Shown here: positions 53,601 through 63,938 of the stretch, piece after piece
Position numbering within the stretch: the first letter of the stretch is position 1
How the letters are laid out: every line of letters begins with the position of its first letter
Source: Sporothrix humicola
Taxonomy: Eukaryota; Ascomycota; Sordariomycetes; Ophiostomatales; Ophiostomataceae
Length of the DNA: 64,000 nucleotides
Assembly: GCA_021396245.1 (NCBI GenBank)
Contig: WNYE01000065.1
Span: 124,001-188,000 of the forward strand
Direction of reading: 5' to 3'
Program-made: the position numbers and the translations under genes
The notes under the pieces: model-generated
Told to the model about the DNA's origin: nothing
Databases searched by the model: none
Seen by the model: only the letters and a program-made list of their open reading frames with translations

Positions 53601-53828
53601 CTCCAGGAAGATCTTGAACGGCTGGACGCCCTTTTGGCCTTGGAGCTCGTTGGGGCCGTACTCGACACGGCGAGACTCGGCTTCCGTTGAGCTGAGACCG
53701 GTGGTAGCATCGGCATGGAGTTCATCGAGGACTGTCGAGAAGGGCAAGGCATGTGGCGGCCGAGACAGCGGCTTGTTGGATTGACCGGGGACATGGTCCT
53801 CAAAATCGGAAAAGGATTTGTCGGCCAT
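50685..53828 (-). CDS. ena: P-type IID cation ATPase (ENA Na+/Li+/K+ exporter)
   Basis: A 1047-residue single-exon pump that exports Na+, Li+ or K+ across the plasma or endomembrane, important under salt or alkaline stress. Motifs: actuator TGES (188-191), M4 IPVSL (336-340), phosphorylation DKTGT (D380), nucleotide-binding KGAVERV, the MLTGDHPDTA and GDGVNDSPSLRYADIGIAMG hinge, and ten membrane helices. The N-terminal cation-ATPase domain starts near residue 28 (LPFSTVLDELHAD). Length and motif set fit fungal ENA rather than SERCA or PMR1. The frame's ATG (TGGCCGACAAA after ATG) is the first. Two Cys-flanked acidic insertions occur in the N-domain (about 410-460). The TF-HRI1 block lies upstream in the opposite direction. 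Confidence 0.93.
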   Translation of the reverse strand: MADKSFSDFEDHVPGQSNKPLSRPPHALPFSTVLDELHADATTGLSSTEAESRRVEYGPNELQGQKGVQPFKIFLEQILNAMTLVLLLALAASFGIKAWIEGGILGGIIALNIGIGFFQSLQAERTIDSLRNLGAPKCNVVRDGKTVTIQTSDVVPGDIVDIGMGDSIPADIRLIEAVNLEMDESALTGESVPVSKLPKATFDDETGPGDRLNVVYSSTIVTKGRGRGVVFATGMFTEIGSIAGALNGKSKQKTAGDKKHGPVARLLLKWYYAVVDGLGEFFGLTVGTPLQKKLSALFLWLFAFAIVCVIIVLGANKFDSRRDVIIYAVTTAVGTIPVSLLLVLTVTIAAGTKKMLERHVIVRNLQSLEALGGVTDICSDKTGTITQGRMVVRKAWLPSHGTYTVDTSNDVYNPSAGDVFFNESGPRNTDEEKTSCTVDATNEPAQIPALECYLNIGSLANLASLHQNDESSTEPGAWIGLGAPTEVAVAVFAARFGWNRKDMTQGHSAQWRQIAEFPFDSDVKKMSVICENVFSRTTLVFTKGAVERVLGSCDTITSGETTVPLTDDTRTDILANMESLASQGLRVLAFADRQLVEPVSESDFSDGNSRPREDFETGLVFRGLIGIYDPPRPESKESVRMCHGAGITVHMLTGDHPDTARAIAAEVGIMPPPEKMRMLSADTARTIVMAAHEFDRLTNDEIDALKELPLVLARCAPSTKVRMIEALHRRGRYVAMTGDGVNDSPSLRYADIGIAMGSGSDVAKDASDIVLTDDNFASILNAIEEGRRIFDNIQKFILHVLAANVGFVIALLVGLVFKDSTDTSVFVLSPVEVLWMLMGTGSFCETGLGFEKAVPNILTRPPQNLKYGVFSPELLVDMVVNGLLMAACVLGSFVVVLFGFDDGNLGVDCNNDYSASCDAVFRARATCFTTMTWIFLLFAWELIDFRESLFSMPKGFKTWAAHLWGNHFLFFAVVAVFFTVFPIIYIPGLNHVVFLHTGISWEWAVVFIAVIVFMVGTESWKWAKRVYFRRKERGTRLDASLESQSAA

Positions 53829-55215
53829 GGCTGCAGAAGTAGGTGTTACCGAACCTTGCGTCGTATGATGAAATTGTTCAGTAGTGGAGGAAGGAAGGGA
53901 GAGAGGTGCCTTGAAGGTAAAGCCATTCCGGTGCGATGGTAGGTAAAGGTAAAACAGTGAAGGAAAATGTCCATGAAAACAAGTCTATGATGCTGAAGAA
54001 AGCTTGCTTTTCTGTTCCGTCCTGTCCTCTGTCCGTTCCCGTTCTGTTTTTATGTCGATTATGGCCATGTCTGTGGTCTGGTGGTGCAACCGGCATCGTC
54101 TTGGTCCTGCTCTAACTATGAATGGCAAAAATGCTGTCAGCCTTGTACTAATTTCGAGAAAAACTGACAAAAACTCGAGAAAACTTTAAATTTCGCCTTT
54201 TGTCGTATCCTGTTACCCAGTTGAGCAGGACAAGGCTGAGCATCCCGCAACCGTTTGTCACACAAACTTGGAGATGCTGGGGATGCTGTGGTTCGGGCCC
54301 GCCGCCAAGCCAGTCTTACGTAAAGACGGGGGGCAAAAAGCCGGAAGTCGCAAAAAAATGGCCGAAATACGACAGTGTCCCGGCCAAGCCTTATTGCACC
54401 AAGGGAATCAACGGCGGCTGGTCTTAGTCAGCCAGCAAGTCGGCTTGTCAAACGCTGTCTAAATCGTTTTCGACTTCCTAATCGGGAAACATGTACAAGA
54501 ATCGTACACCACAGATTCGTTTGACGGTGCACAGTTTTGGAATGTGCCGAAATATACATTATGCAGTCGTACACGTTACATAATTCTCACTCGCCTTCTA
54601 GACGATGCCTTATTTTTAAGAGTCCGAGAGTTGGCGAATACAGCAGTCCGCGTGTGGTGAAAAAAAAACGAAGGGAAAGGATGGGAACCGTGGCATGGAA
54701 AAGGCTACTCTCAAGAAAATAGCAAAAACGTTGGACAATGTACCACAAGAAGAAATAAGGATGGCACAAGATTCATTGGCTATCTGACTGTCTACGAAAC
54801 TAAGGACTCCCAAAACGATCGAGGCTCGTTCCTTTCTCTTACCGCCCGAAGCTGATTTGGTCACGGAGCAATACTTGTACAAATTGAGATGCCTATTGCA
54901 TCGTCATGCACGTGGTTCTCTTCGTAGGAACACGGTGGATTTGCCGACATCTTCAATGAATAGCCTCAAAGGTCTCTTTGGCCTTTAATAATCGTATATC
55001 CTGCGCCTTGTCGTTGTCTGAATCTTGGGGTTGGTAGACTCTGTGATCTTTTTTGTTCTTGTCTTACCGTCTTATCGGATAGTTTCGTGTCTTTCTTTCC
55101 CTTCTATTTCTTTTTTTTTTTTTCATTTTTATTCGTATAATCTTTTTTTTTTTTTTTTTTTTTGAAAAAGACAGCCTCTACACGGCAAACCTTCACCCCT
55201 TTCTCTCTACACAAT
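53829..55215. other. 1.4-kb divergent promoter region, ENA ATPase / HRI1
   Basis: No gene seen. Two long T tracts (about 55111-55123 and 55143-55163) lie 50-105 bp before the HRI1 ATG, typical of nucleosome-excluding fungal promoter elements. Confidence 0.55.
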
Positions 55216-55968
55216 ATGGTCGTCCGCCTCACACAGCGAGTGAGCTGGCGCTGGATGCCAGAGCCGCCCGAAGAGCCCACCGACACACTCGTCCAGAATG
55301 TCAGCGACTGGTACATTGACCTGCGCATGCTCAAGACAGACGGGTCGCTGGACTATGCCTTTGCCGGCGAAGAGACCATTCTCGAGAGGGGCCCCGGAGA
55401 CTACCGTAGGTTTGTCACCTTTCCTGCCCTTCAAACCCAGCTGCTAACGTAGGCAGTGACCATCCAATGGACAAAGATGATTAGCAGCCGCGGCAGCCTG
55501 GCGACGTACGTGTTTGACGTGATCAAGCCGCCGACGGGCGACTTCCTCGAGATGGGCCAGGTGCCACACTTTGCGACGGGCGTGCCGACGCTGTTCCGTG
55601 AGCGGTGGCGGCCGGTTGTGGACGTGCCGTCGACGGCCCGGTTTCCGTGGGCGTGGATTCTGGAGAGCGAGGACGGCAAGTGCTTCCTGGGGCTGGTGGG
55701 CGGCGTGTTCCAGGCTCTCCGGGGGCACGAGGGCCCTGGCGGCATGGACGGGTTCTGCGCAAGAAGAGAGATCTGGGACGGTACCAAGGAGACGTGGACG
55801 ACCAAGTACGAAGGCGGCGATGCCAGCCGGCTGCCGAGCCTGCCCAGGATGGCGGACGAGACAGGGGCTGGATCTGGCTTGCGCTGGCAGAGCATTGCAC
55901 GTGCTGGGGACGTTATCGATGCATTTGGCGGGAGGTACATTGTGCGCGCCATTGAGCAGATCGAATGA
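55216..55968 (+). CDS. hri1: HRI1-family protein
   Basis: Two exons, 55216-55405 and 55457-55968 (233 residues). The N-terminal RVSWRWMPEPPEEPTDTLV and YIDLRMLK match the first of two related beta-rich halves in HRI1 proteins; the second half begins around FPWAWILESEDG. Yeast Hri1 binds the casein kinase Hrr25 and has no known enzymatic activity (established knowledge). The junction codes DYLTIQWTKMI. The start ATG is preceded by ACAAT. It lies between the divergent ENA gene and two regulators. High confidence on the family, none on a specific process in this fungus. Confidence 0.82.
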
Positions 55969-56366
55969 GTGCCAAGAGGTCCGTATTGGTGGAACCAGTG
56001 TCGTTTAGCGTTCGCCTTATTGGGAGAAAACCTACGACAATATTACTGCATTCGGCTAGCGCTGTCGGTACACCCGCAGGATGGCGGCTTGACTCGTTGA
56101 GGCTCCCTGCCAGCACGAAGCAGGGGCATGAGTGACCTGGGGCGTCGTGGGGTGAAGTACGTAAAATTGGGATTTTGGCATGATAAGAAACATGATGACC
56201 GCCATAGCATATGTTGATGGTGTTGCATACGATGTAGACATCATCTCTCTATTACAATCACCGAGGTCTGTTTCTGTCCACTCAGTTCGTCCCATACCCA
56301 ATTCCTGTTCTTGTCCGCACCAATTTCGTGCTTTTTGGACCAGCGACGTTCAGACAACTGCCCCAA
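55969..56366. other. Intergenic spacer
   Basis: No gene seen; presumably HRI1 3' flank plus promoter of the first Zn2Cys6 regulator. Confidence 0.5.
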
Positions 56367-59099
56367 ATGCCCCCATACAGTCATAGCGAAGACACCTTGG
56401 GCGCGTCGCGGCCGGCCAGCGCAACTAGCTCATCGGCCAAAAAGCTGCGCGCCAAGCACGCCTACAGACAGTGCAACAGCCGGCGAGTGCGGTGCGACGT
56501 GACGGTGCAGCACCCGTGCTCCAACTGCTCGGCGGCCAAGGCGCGCTGCGAAGTGCTGCCATCACGGCGGGGGAGGTAAGCCGTCCAGGATGAGCATAGG
56601 GCATAGAGCATGTATATGTCGAGTTGTAAGGAGTAGTCCAGCAACGCACCAAAGTTGACACTGTGATTCCCAGATATCCCCGGAGAGCGCGCCGTCAAGA
56701 CCACGATTCGACTGTCCCCGACAACAACGCGCAAAACAACGGGACGGCCAATGATACCGCAAATACACACGATGCCTGTGATGCCTCCACCCTGACTCGA
56801 GATAAGGAGCCTGCCGTGTCTGTCTCTCCCTCAGACGGCGGTGCAGTAGGTGCGTGCGCGGAAGTAGATGCAAACACGGCAAAAGACGCCTCGCCGCGCC
56901 TCGACAATGAACCCAACCAAAACGGCACGGGCATGTTTCCATCGCCAGGATCTTCGAGAGGTCTGTTCTACGGCGAGTCCAACTTCTTGACTGTCGTGCC
57001 GGGCCATCTCAGCGGCGACGGCAGGAACTCTTCTCGGACAAGTACACAGACACGGACACGAAAAGAACATGTGCCACCAGCAAACAATTCCCCGTCCCAG
57101 GGTGCGGGCTCGACCACGGGTAGAACATCGGCGGCCGGCACAAGCCCCGGCCCGGCCAACGACACAGCCCTCCGCGCGACGGGCGCTCTCGACTTCCCCG
57201 ACTACGATACCCTGCTGCCGCCCATCCGGGCGTACTTCCAGTGGTTCCACCCCTGCTTCCCTGTGCTCGACCGGCCGGCCGTAGTCGCCAAGCTCGCATC
57301 CGGCGAGATTGCCCCGATTCTTCTGAATGCGATGCTCTTTATCGGCACCACCTACTGCGACGAGCTCGGCGTGCTGGCCATGGGCTTCCGCGACCGGTCC
57401 GAGGCCAAGGCGGCGTTCTATGCGCGCACCAAAACGCTGTTTCACGCCGATGGCCACGGCGGCGGCGGCGAGCAGGACCGCACGACTCTGGTGCAGGCGC
57501 TCTTCCTGGCGAGTTTCTGGCGCGGCGGGCCGGACGACGTGCGCGATGTGCGCTTCTGGCTGGGCAACGCCATCACCATTGCCGAGTCCTACGGGCTTCA
57601 CAGGTCGTAAGTTGCCCAGCATACCATGATATTTATTTCCTAGCTAACTGGCAGCGAACGATACACAACACGCGATGCACACATGAACCGGATGCGGAGA
57701 AGAATATGGTGGTCAATCTATGTTTGTGCACGCCCTCCATTCTCTAGAATCAGAGTCATATCAGATGTCAGATGCAGTGTCAGTTGCCAACTAACAGTGC
57801 AGGTCCGCGAGAGACAGTCGGCCGTGGCGCTGGGCCTGCCGAGCCGGATCCGCGATCTCGACTGCGACATTGAGCCGTTGACGGCGGCAGATCTAGAGCA
57901 GGACGCCGTCGAGACAGACGCAGACGACGCCGGGTTCGGCACCTCCGAGCCAGAACATGCCGTGTACGTCCTCAACATGATCAAGATTGCCCAGCTTCGT
58001 AGGTACAAGCAAGCCCCCCACTTTGCCGGCATCTTTTCTAACCATACACCTGTAGTCGGACGTATTTTCGACACGCAGTTCGTCCCCGGCCACGGCCCGC
58101 TGACACGCCAACACGTGCACGAGCTCGACCGCGACCTCGAGGCGTGGCTGGCCGGGCTGCCGGCCGAGATGCGCAGCCCCGAGCAGTACCGGCACACCAA
58201 GGCGTCGGTGTTTGCTTCTCTGCTGCACCTGGCCTACAACCACCTGCGCATCCAGATCCACCGCAAGGGCTTCCTGGCCGGCACGGACACGGCGGACCGG
58301 CAAGCGGTGCTGAGTGCGGCGTGCCAGATCAGCCGGGTGGCGGAGGACATGCTGACGGAGAAGACGATCCAGTACGGGCAGATGCATATGTAGGTCGGTC
58401 GAAGGTGTTTAATTTTGCGGGCCGGCCTTTATTCTAACGCCTACCTTGCTTGCAGTGTCACCAGCTTCTTTGCCGCGCTCTGCATCCACAGCATCAGCAT
58501 CAAGTCAGCGCGGGATGCGGCACGCAAGATCGCCGAGCACCGAGCGCAGATCTGTCTGCTCGGGCTGAGGGAGCTGAGTACGTATTCAGGGGGAGGGTAT
58601 TTCATTTTATTCCTGTGTCTGCGCTGTACTAACATCTACTCTACTCCCTGCAGACAACTACTGGCGGATCAACAACAACGTGCTCGACCTGTTTCTCGAG
58701 TACCTCGACGAGCCCACCGCCCGCCGGCTGCACGGCGACTCTTGTCAGGGGAGTCCCTCCCTTTCCCACGCCGACAACGAAAAGGACAAGGACAAAAACA
58801 AGGACAAAAACAGAGATAAAGACAGAGATAGAGACACGGGCGCCCACCCAGCGCACACCAGCCCAGCCTTCTTCCCGCTCGGCCAGCACGCCGACGTCTT
58901 TGAGGACCAGTACCTCAACTTTGCCCACGCCGTCCACTGGGATGGCCAGGGCGTGAATGTAAACACAAACATGACCCACGACCTTGACTTTTACCTCGAT
59001 CCCGGGCTGTACTACAGCGCCAACGCGGCGAACTCCCACCCAGACTCGGCCAGCGCCAACCCCCACCAGGGGATCGACTTCTTGGAGCATGCACTGTGA
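56367..59099 (+). CDS. Zn2Cys6-type transcription factor with a lost first Cys
   Basis: Seven exons: 56367-56575, 56674-57606, 57655-57721, 57803-57998, 58056-58389, 58456-58577 and 58654-59099 (768 residues). The zinc cluster reads AYRQCNSRRVRCD...PCSNCSAAKARCEV (about 32-62): five Cys (36, 43, 51, 54, 61) keep canonical spacing but the first is Tyr33 (TAC at 56463-56465). A disordered Ser/Asn-rich linker follows, then a fungal_trans middle homology domain (YFQWFHPCFPVLDRP; IRDLDCDIEPLT; WWSIYVRERQSAVALGLPS across a junction). The tail has an Asp/Lys/Asn repeat (about 650-680) and an acidic/aromatic end. Exon 3's donor is GTTTGT, weaker than the rest. Nuclear regulator, target unknown. Confidence 0.78.
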
Positions 59100-59128
59100 A
59101 TCACAGCCCTCCGTCACCGGCCGCGCTG

Positions 59129-61501
59129 TCACAGGCTGAATGGAGCCCTCGCAACCGAGTCGGAGGCGTGCCACAGCAGATCTTCCCAGAACGTCCAGGC
59201 CGGGTCGGGCCCGACGTCGCCAAAGTCACCATCTCCAACGCTATCTAGGGGCATGGGCATGGCGTACGAGCTAGGCACAGCAGGAAGTTGGTCATTGCCA
59301 ACGCCAACAACGTCTGTGTCTGCCACTTGAGCTGCTATCGCGCTCGTCTTCTTGTTCCTCAAAGCCATGATAAACGGCGGCACCACCACCTCTGCGTCAG
59401 TCGTGCCCTGCACCTGTCGCTCTGCCCTCAGCGCACCCTCCCTCGCCGCCCACGCCTCCAGTGCCAGATCACCCAAGGCGGCAAACAGTGTATTCTTGGG
59501 CATGTCCTCAACCATTTCGGGGTGCATGTCGTACTGTTCCTCAATCAGCCGCCACGCCACAGCCACCTTCTCCCCCGACACGCGGCGCCGCAGATCGCTC
59601 AGCACGTAGATGTAGGCGTCCATCTGGAACGGCGCCGCCATGTACGTGAAAAGGTGCGATGCAAACGGGCTGCGCAGGCCCACGTCGACCAGCTCGAGCA
59701 TCGACAGCGCGGATGAAAAGGCAATGTCCCCATGCTCAGGCGTACTGACAAAAAGCGACTGCGGCCTCTGGTGGCGTGGATGATACAGCGTGAAGCGCAT
59801 GCGCGCCATGGCCAGGTGGATCATGGCGTCGACCAATCTGTGCAGCGGGATGCGCTTGTCGAGGTGGCGCAGGTACTTGGCCTCATAAACGGACTCGATG
59901 CGGCGGATGGCGGCCGCGCCGGCCTCAATGCGCTTCTGGTTGGCGTCGAGGGTCGTACCCGTCCCCATACCGGCATCGGTCTGCTCTTCCTTTGCGCCCG
60001 ACGTGTTGGCCGCCCGCACAATACTCTCAAACGTCTGCGTGGTCGCCGGCGACGAGCGCACCCAACTACCAAACTCAAACTTCATGCGCACGCAAAGCAT
60101 CTCGGTGGGCCCGTCCTCGGCTTCTCGCTCACGCGGCAGCTCGGCCATGTCCGGGTGCAGGTCGGCGTCATTGACGTTGAGGGGCAGCCGCATGTCGCCC
60201 AGCTCGACCAGGGCTGTTTTCAAGGCCGACGCGTGGCCGTGCACGAGCCCGGCGCCGGCGCGTCCTGCCAGTCCACACAGCGGCCACCACAGCCGCACGC
60301 GCATTTCCTGGTTGAAGGCGGTCTGCTTGGCGTTTGTGTCGGCATGGTTGAGGCCCATGCGCTGGCCGAGACGCATGGCCAGGCCGGTCAGGCTGTGCGT
60401 CAGATCCGACTCGGGGTCCGAGAACAAAAACAGAACCAGCGCCTGCAGGACTTCCATGTCGCGCGTCACCATAAAGTCGGCCGCCACCAAGGCGCGCAGC
60501 GTGGCCATCCGATACAGGTTCATCAGCAGCACCTTGGACTCGCCAAAGACGGCGGTGCACTCGTCGGCGGACATGCTCGTGATGGACAGCGTGTAGATGG
60601 CAAACAGAAGCGCGTGCAGGGATGGCGGCGCCGCCTCTGGGTCGCCGCTCGCCTCCAAGACACGCGGCTGCAGCGTCGGCGTGTGCACAATTTTGGTGAG
60701 CGGATTGACGCGGTCGACAAAGTGCTGCCACAAAACAAAAATGTGGCGCGGCTGGGGGTGCAGACTCCCCAGAGATGGGGCCTTGCCGGTGGCCGCCTCG
60801 TTGATGATCGACTGGAGCGACGGGGTCGAATGCAACAGTGGATCATCGGGTGCACGCAGTGTCTGCACCGTAGGGTATTTGAGCTGGAGATGTCAGTGAA
60901 TCGTTGTCCACAATAAAATAGCAAGTGGGCAAGCGACGGGGATGGTGCTCACCTCGTGTGGCAGGTCGTGCCATGGACTCCTGCTTGGAGGAGGTGGCTG
61001 TTGTATTAGGGGTATTGGTGCCCCTTGTGCAAGGACAGTTCCATCATCGTCGACAATGCTGCCATCACCGTTGTTGTCATTCTCGTCTTCCTCCTCGTCA
61101 GCTTCATTGGTCTCTTGACCTTCTGTCTGCGCTGTCTGGTCTGTCCCTCCCGGCAGGTTCTTCTCCAGTTCGGACGGCACCCATGTGTGCACGTGTGCTC
61201 CAAAATCAACCCCGTTCTTCCGCATCAGCTCCTCATAGCGTGCAATTCTCTCCAAGAGTTCATCGTCTGCAGCCCGCTTCCGCCGTTTGCGCGGCTGCGG
61301 TGCGGCGTACACACACACAATCCGTGATTTGCGGCAGCAGGTGCACGGATCCCCCCTGTCGCACTTGATCTTGCGCCGTGTGCAAGAAACACATGCACGT
61401 CCACGTGTCGGCATTTGAGGTCGGTTTTGCAGTTGATTTTGCGTTTGTGTGTGTTCTGGCGACGCGGGCGTCGAAGCCACGGTTGGAGACGGCGACGCCA
61501 T
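59129..61501 (-). CDS. Zn2Cys6-type transcription factor
   Basis: Two exons in transcript order: 61501-60953 and 60883-59129 (767 residues). The zinc cluster is complete: Cys37, 40, 47, 53, 56 and 63 in ACVSCTRRKIKCD...C with KIKCDRGDPC, plus an extra Cys55. A basic linker (RKRRKR) and a coiled-coil-like ELLERIARYEELMRK (dimerisation) follow, then a long acidic/Pro-rich stretch and a fungal_trans domain (HIFVLWQHFVDRVNPLTKIV; LALFLF...; LRLWWPLCGLAGRAGAG). It is tail to tail with the other regulator, with 29 bp between stop codons. Intron ends are GTGAGC and CAG. Relatives regulate secondary metabolism or catabolism; the target here is unknown. Confidence 0.85.
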
Positions 61502-62280
61502 GGTAGTGGTGGGGGCAGGAGCTGGGCCAGGAAGAATAGGCCGATAATGCTCCTAGGTAAAGGCCATATTGGTGTCCGGCGACGCGCCCGTGCAACTTTT
61601 GAGATGGTCGTGCAAGCGACGGGTTTAAATAGATGAAAAGCAACCCTCGCGAAAGACGTCGTCTTTCTGAACACGGACGAATATCGCGGGGAACGGATGT
61701 TATGCGTCCCAGAATAGTTTAGCGAATTTCCCAGTCGAGAACCGAAAGCACCGGGCCACACCAGGATTACGCCCAGACCGGGTGAAAAACTGGCCGACGT
61801 ATTTATGATCAGCCGTCAGCGTCACGTGCCACTCTAGCTGTGCCGTTAGTACGGGTGGCTGAAGATTAGTTGCCAAATGTGGCTTGGACTTGTGGCAGCC
61901 GCACTCTATCCGCCATACTGCAAAAAAGTCTCCGTCCACTGCAAGTGCTGGCTGTAGCTGTAGGACTCTGACTGTGTCATTAGCAGGCCTACCAAATTGG
62001 GGTGCATCGGCGAAAATTCACCGTCGCATGACGAAGTCAGCCTCATGGCCAAAGTACACCGAGAACGAGTCTGGACACAATAAAGAGTAAAGAGGCAAGA
62101 TACACTCACGTTTAATAAGTCACCGAGAGGAAGGTGCAACCATGACGTGCCTTCCACGAATAAATATCACGGCTCCTGCCATCTTTGTCAGGAAGTGAAA
62201 AATGAAAGCCAAAACAACAACAAAACAAACCGCAATAAACATCAGACACAAAAGGTACATTTTCGCACACAACACCACAT
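61502..62280. other. Divergent promoter region, Zn2Cys6 regulator / MDR reductase
   Basis: No gene seen. A CACGTG E-box core (GTCACGTGCC) is at about 61820-61830. Confidence 0.5.
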
Positions 62281-63450
62281 ATGCGCATCTCTGCAAGACT
62301 CTTTTCATCGGCAGTGCTTGCGTCCTCCACCATGGCCAACAACACGACCCCCTCCCTCCCAGCGACGATGCGCGCCTGGGTCTACAACTCCACGAAAGGC
62401 GGCATCGAGAACAATTTGAAGCTCATCCCTAACCTTCCCATCCCTGCCCATTTCCACACGCTTCCAGCACCGCCCGCGGGCAAGGGCGACGCCGTCTTGG
62501 TGCGCATCCTGGCCGCATCGCTCAACCCAGTCGACCACAAACTCGCCGAGCTGCCGCTGGTCGGCGGTCTCATCCAGAAGAAACCGGCCACACCGGCCGT
62601 CGACTTTTGTGGGAGGGTCGTGCGGGTCCCAAATAACTCGTCGTCTCCCCTAAAGGCTGGCCAGCTCGTCGCCGGCAAGCTCCCGCCCCAGACCCAACAC
62701 GGCGCTCTGGCCGAGTACGCCGTCGCTTACTCAAACAACGTGGTGCCCGTCCCGGCCGGCGTTTCGGTCGAGCAGGCCGCCACGATTGGCATCTGCGGGT
62801 CGACGGCGTGGTCGGCCATTGTGCCGCAGATCGAGGCTGCACGGGAGCGAAACAAGAAAAGCGGCAGCGGCGAGCCTCTCCGCGTCTTTATCAACGGCGG
62901 CAGCGGCGGCATCGGCAGTTTTCTTGTGCCCATTGCCAAGTCATTTGGATGTCATGTCACGGCGACCTGCTCGGCAGCCAACAGCCATCTCGTGAGAGAG
63001 ACCTTAGGCGCCGACGACACAATTGACTACCGCACAACCAACGTGGCGGATGCTCTGGTCCAAAAGGGGAAAGAGAGTGGGCCGTTTGATGTCGCCGTCG
63101 ACGCCATTGGCATGAAGTTTGGCCTGTACAAGGCCGCCGACGAGTACTTGGTGGTGGGCGCCCAGTTCCCGCGCATCGGTATGGAGTTTAGCACGATCAC
63201 GGACGCCATTGCCATTGTCTGTCGACCAACTTTTCTCGGTGGCGGCCGTCATGTGTCGCCGTTTGTCGAGGGGCCGGCCACCCCAGAGAAACTGACCTCT
63301 CTCTTGGGACTCATGGCTCAGGGCAAGCTCAACATCCCGCTGGACGGCGGAGCGGCCGTGCCGTTTACAGACGTGCCGCGTGCCTATGCACGCATCAAAT
63401 CACACCGCACACAGGGAAAGATCGTCGTGCGCGTGGCAGAGGACAATTAA
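62281..63450 (+). CDS. MDR-superfamily zinc-free reductase (quinone-oxidoreductase-like)
   Basis: A single exon of 389 codons from ATG 62281, or 372 from ATG 62332. GroES-like domain first (LVRILAASLNPVDHKLAEL, PAVDFCGRVV, QHGALAEYAV), then a Rossmann domain with INGGSGGIGSF, and a C-terminal KIVVRV end. The structural and catalytic zinc Cys sets of true alcohol dehydrogenases are absent, so it is a quinone/enone reductase type (RTN4IP1-like), using NADPH. The extra N-terminus from the first ATG (MRISARLFSSAVLASST) has Arg, Ser and no acid, like a mitochondrial presequence; the second ATG has the stronger context (CACCATGGC). Confidence 0.85.
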   Translation: MRISARLFSSAVLASSTMANNTTPSLPATMRAWVYNSTKGGIENNLKLIPNLPIPAHFHTLPAPPAGKGDAVLVRILAASLNPVDHKLAELPLVGGLIQKKPATPAVDFCGRVVRVPNNSSSPLKAGQLVAGKLPPQTQHGALAEYAVAYSNNVVPVPAGVSVEQAATIGICGSTAWSAIVPQIEAARERNKKSGSGEPLRVFINGGSGGIGSFLVPIAKSFGCHVTATCSAANSHLVRETLGADDTIDYRTTNVADALVQKGKESGPFDVAVDAIGMKFGLYKAADEYLVVGAQFPRIGMEFSTITDAIAIVCRPTFLGGGRHVSPFVEGPATPEKLTSLLGLMAQGKLNIPLDGGAAVPFTDVPRAYARIKSHRTQGKIVVRVAEDN

Positions 63451-63639
63451 GACGCGGGGCACTCTAGGAGGGATAAAGGTGGCACACACATGGCCCCATC
63501 ACGCCCGTTGTTTAATGTGTTTTTACGTTTCCATAATCAATAATCAAGATTATCACCAGACCACAAAGAAGAACTTATCAATGATGCCGGCGATGTCCAG
63601 ATAGCCCGCTCAACTGACCGTTGAGATGCTATTGCGTGG

Positions 63640-63715
63640 CAATAGTGTTGCCGCAGCCCTTGCCGGGCCATTCGTCGACAACGCTCTCCTTCTCCAGGAT
63701 CCACATGGGGCATGG
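63640..63715 (-). pseudogene. Second polysaccharide-deacetylase fragment
   Basis: On the - strand the frame reads MWILEKESVVDEWPGKGCG, parallel to LWLWENESFVDDG in the relic at 40.4 kb, with clear base-level similarity over about 60 bp. Here the CCCGGCAAGG run has one more base than in the 40.4-kb copy, confirming a deletion there. No flanking exons were found. Confidence 0.5.
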
Positions 63716-63858
63716 GGTGTTTTCATATATCCCTATCTATACAAAGGACGTGGGCTAATCTCTGCGTGTATTTGAAAGCTGAAAGAAGGAGTCAATACAT
63801 CAAGCCATTAACATACCACTGCCCACGCATACTTTCAGTCGGTTCCGCAGCCATATCA

Positions 63859-63938
63859 GATATCACAAGATATATCAGGATCTGTCAAGATATCTCGGGA
63901 TCTCTCAGGATATCTCGGGATTTTTCAAAATACCAAAA
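63859..63938. repeat. 20-bp tandem repeat, about four copies
   Basis: Units start at 63859, 63879, 63899 and 63919 with the pattern GATNTNTCANGATATCTCGG; the last unit is decayed. Adjacent to the deacetylase fragment. Confidence 0.75.

Noticed and set aside
59732..60916. 394-codon open frame on the + strand opposite the second Zn2Cys6 gene
   Set aside because: Shadow composition (His/Arg/Gln-rich, no motif) and no promoter or ATG context.
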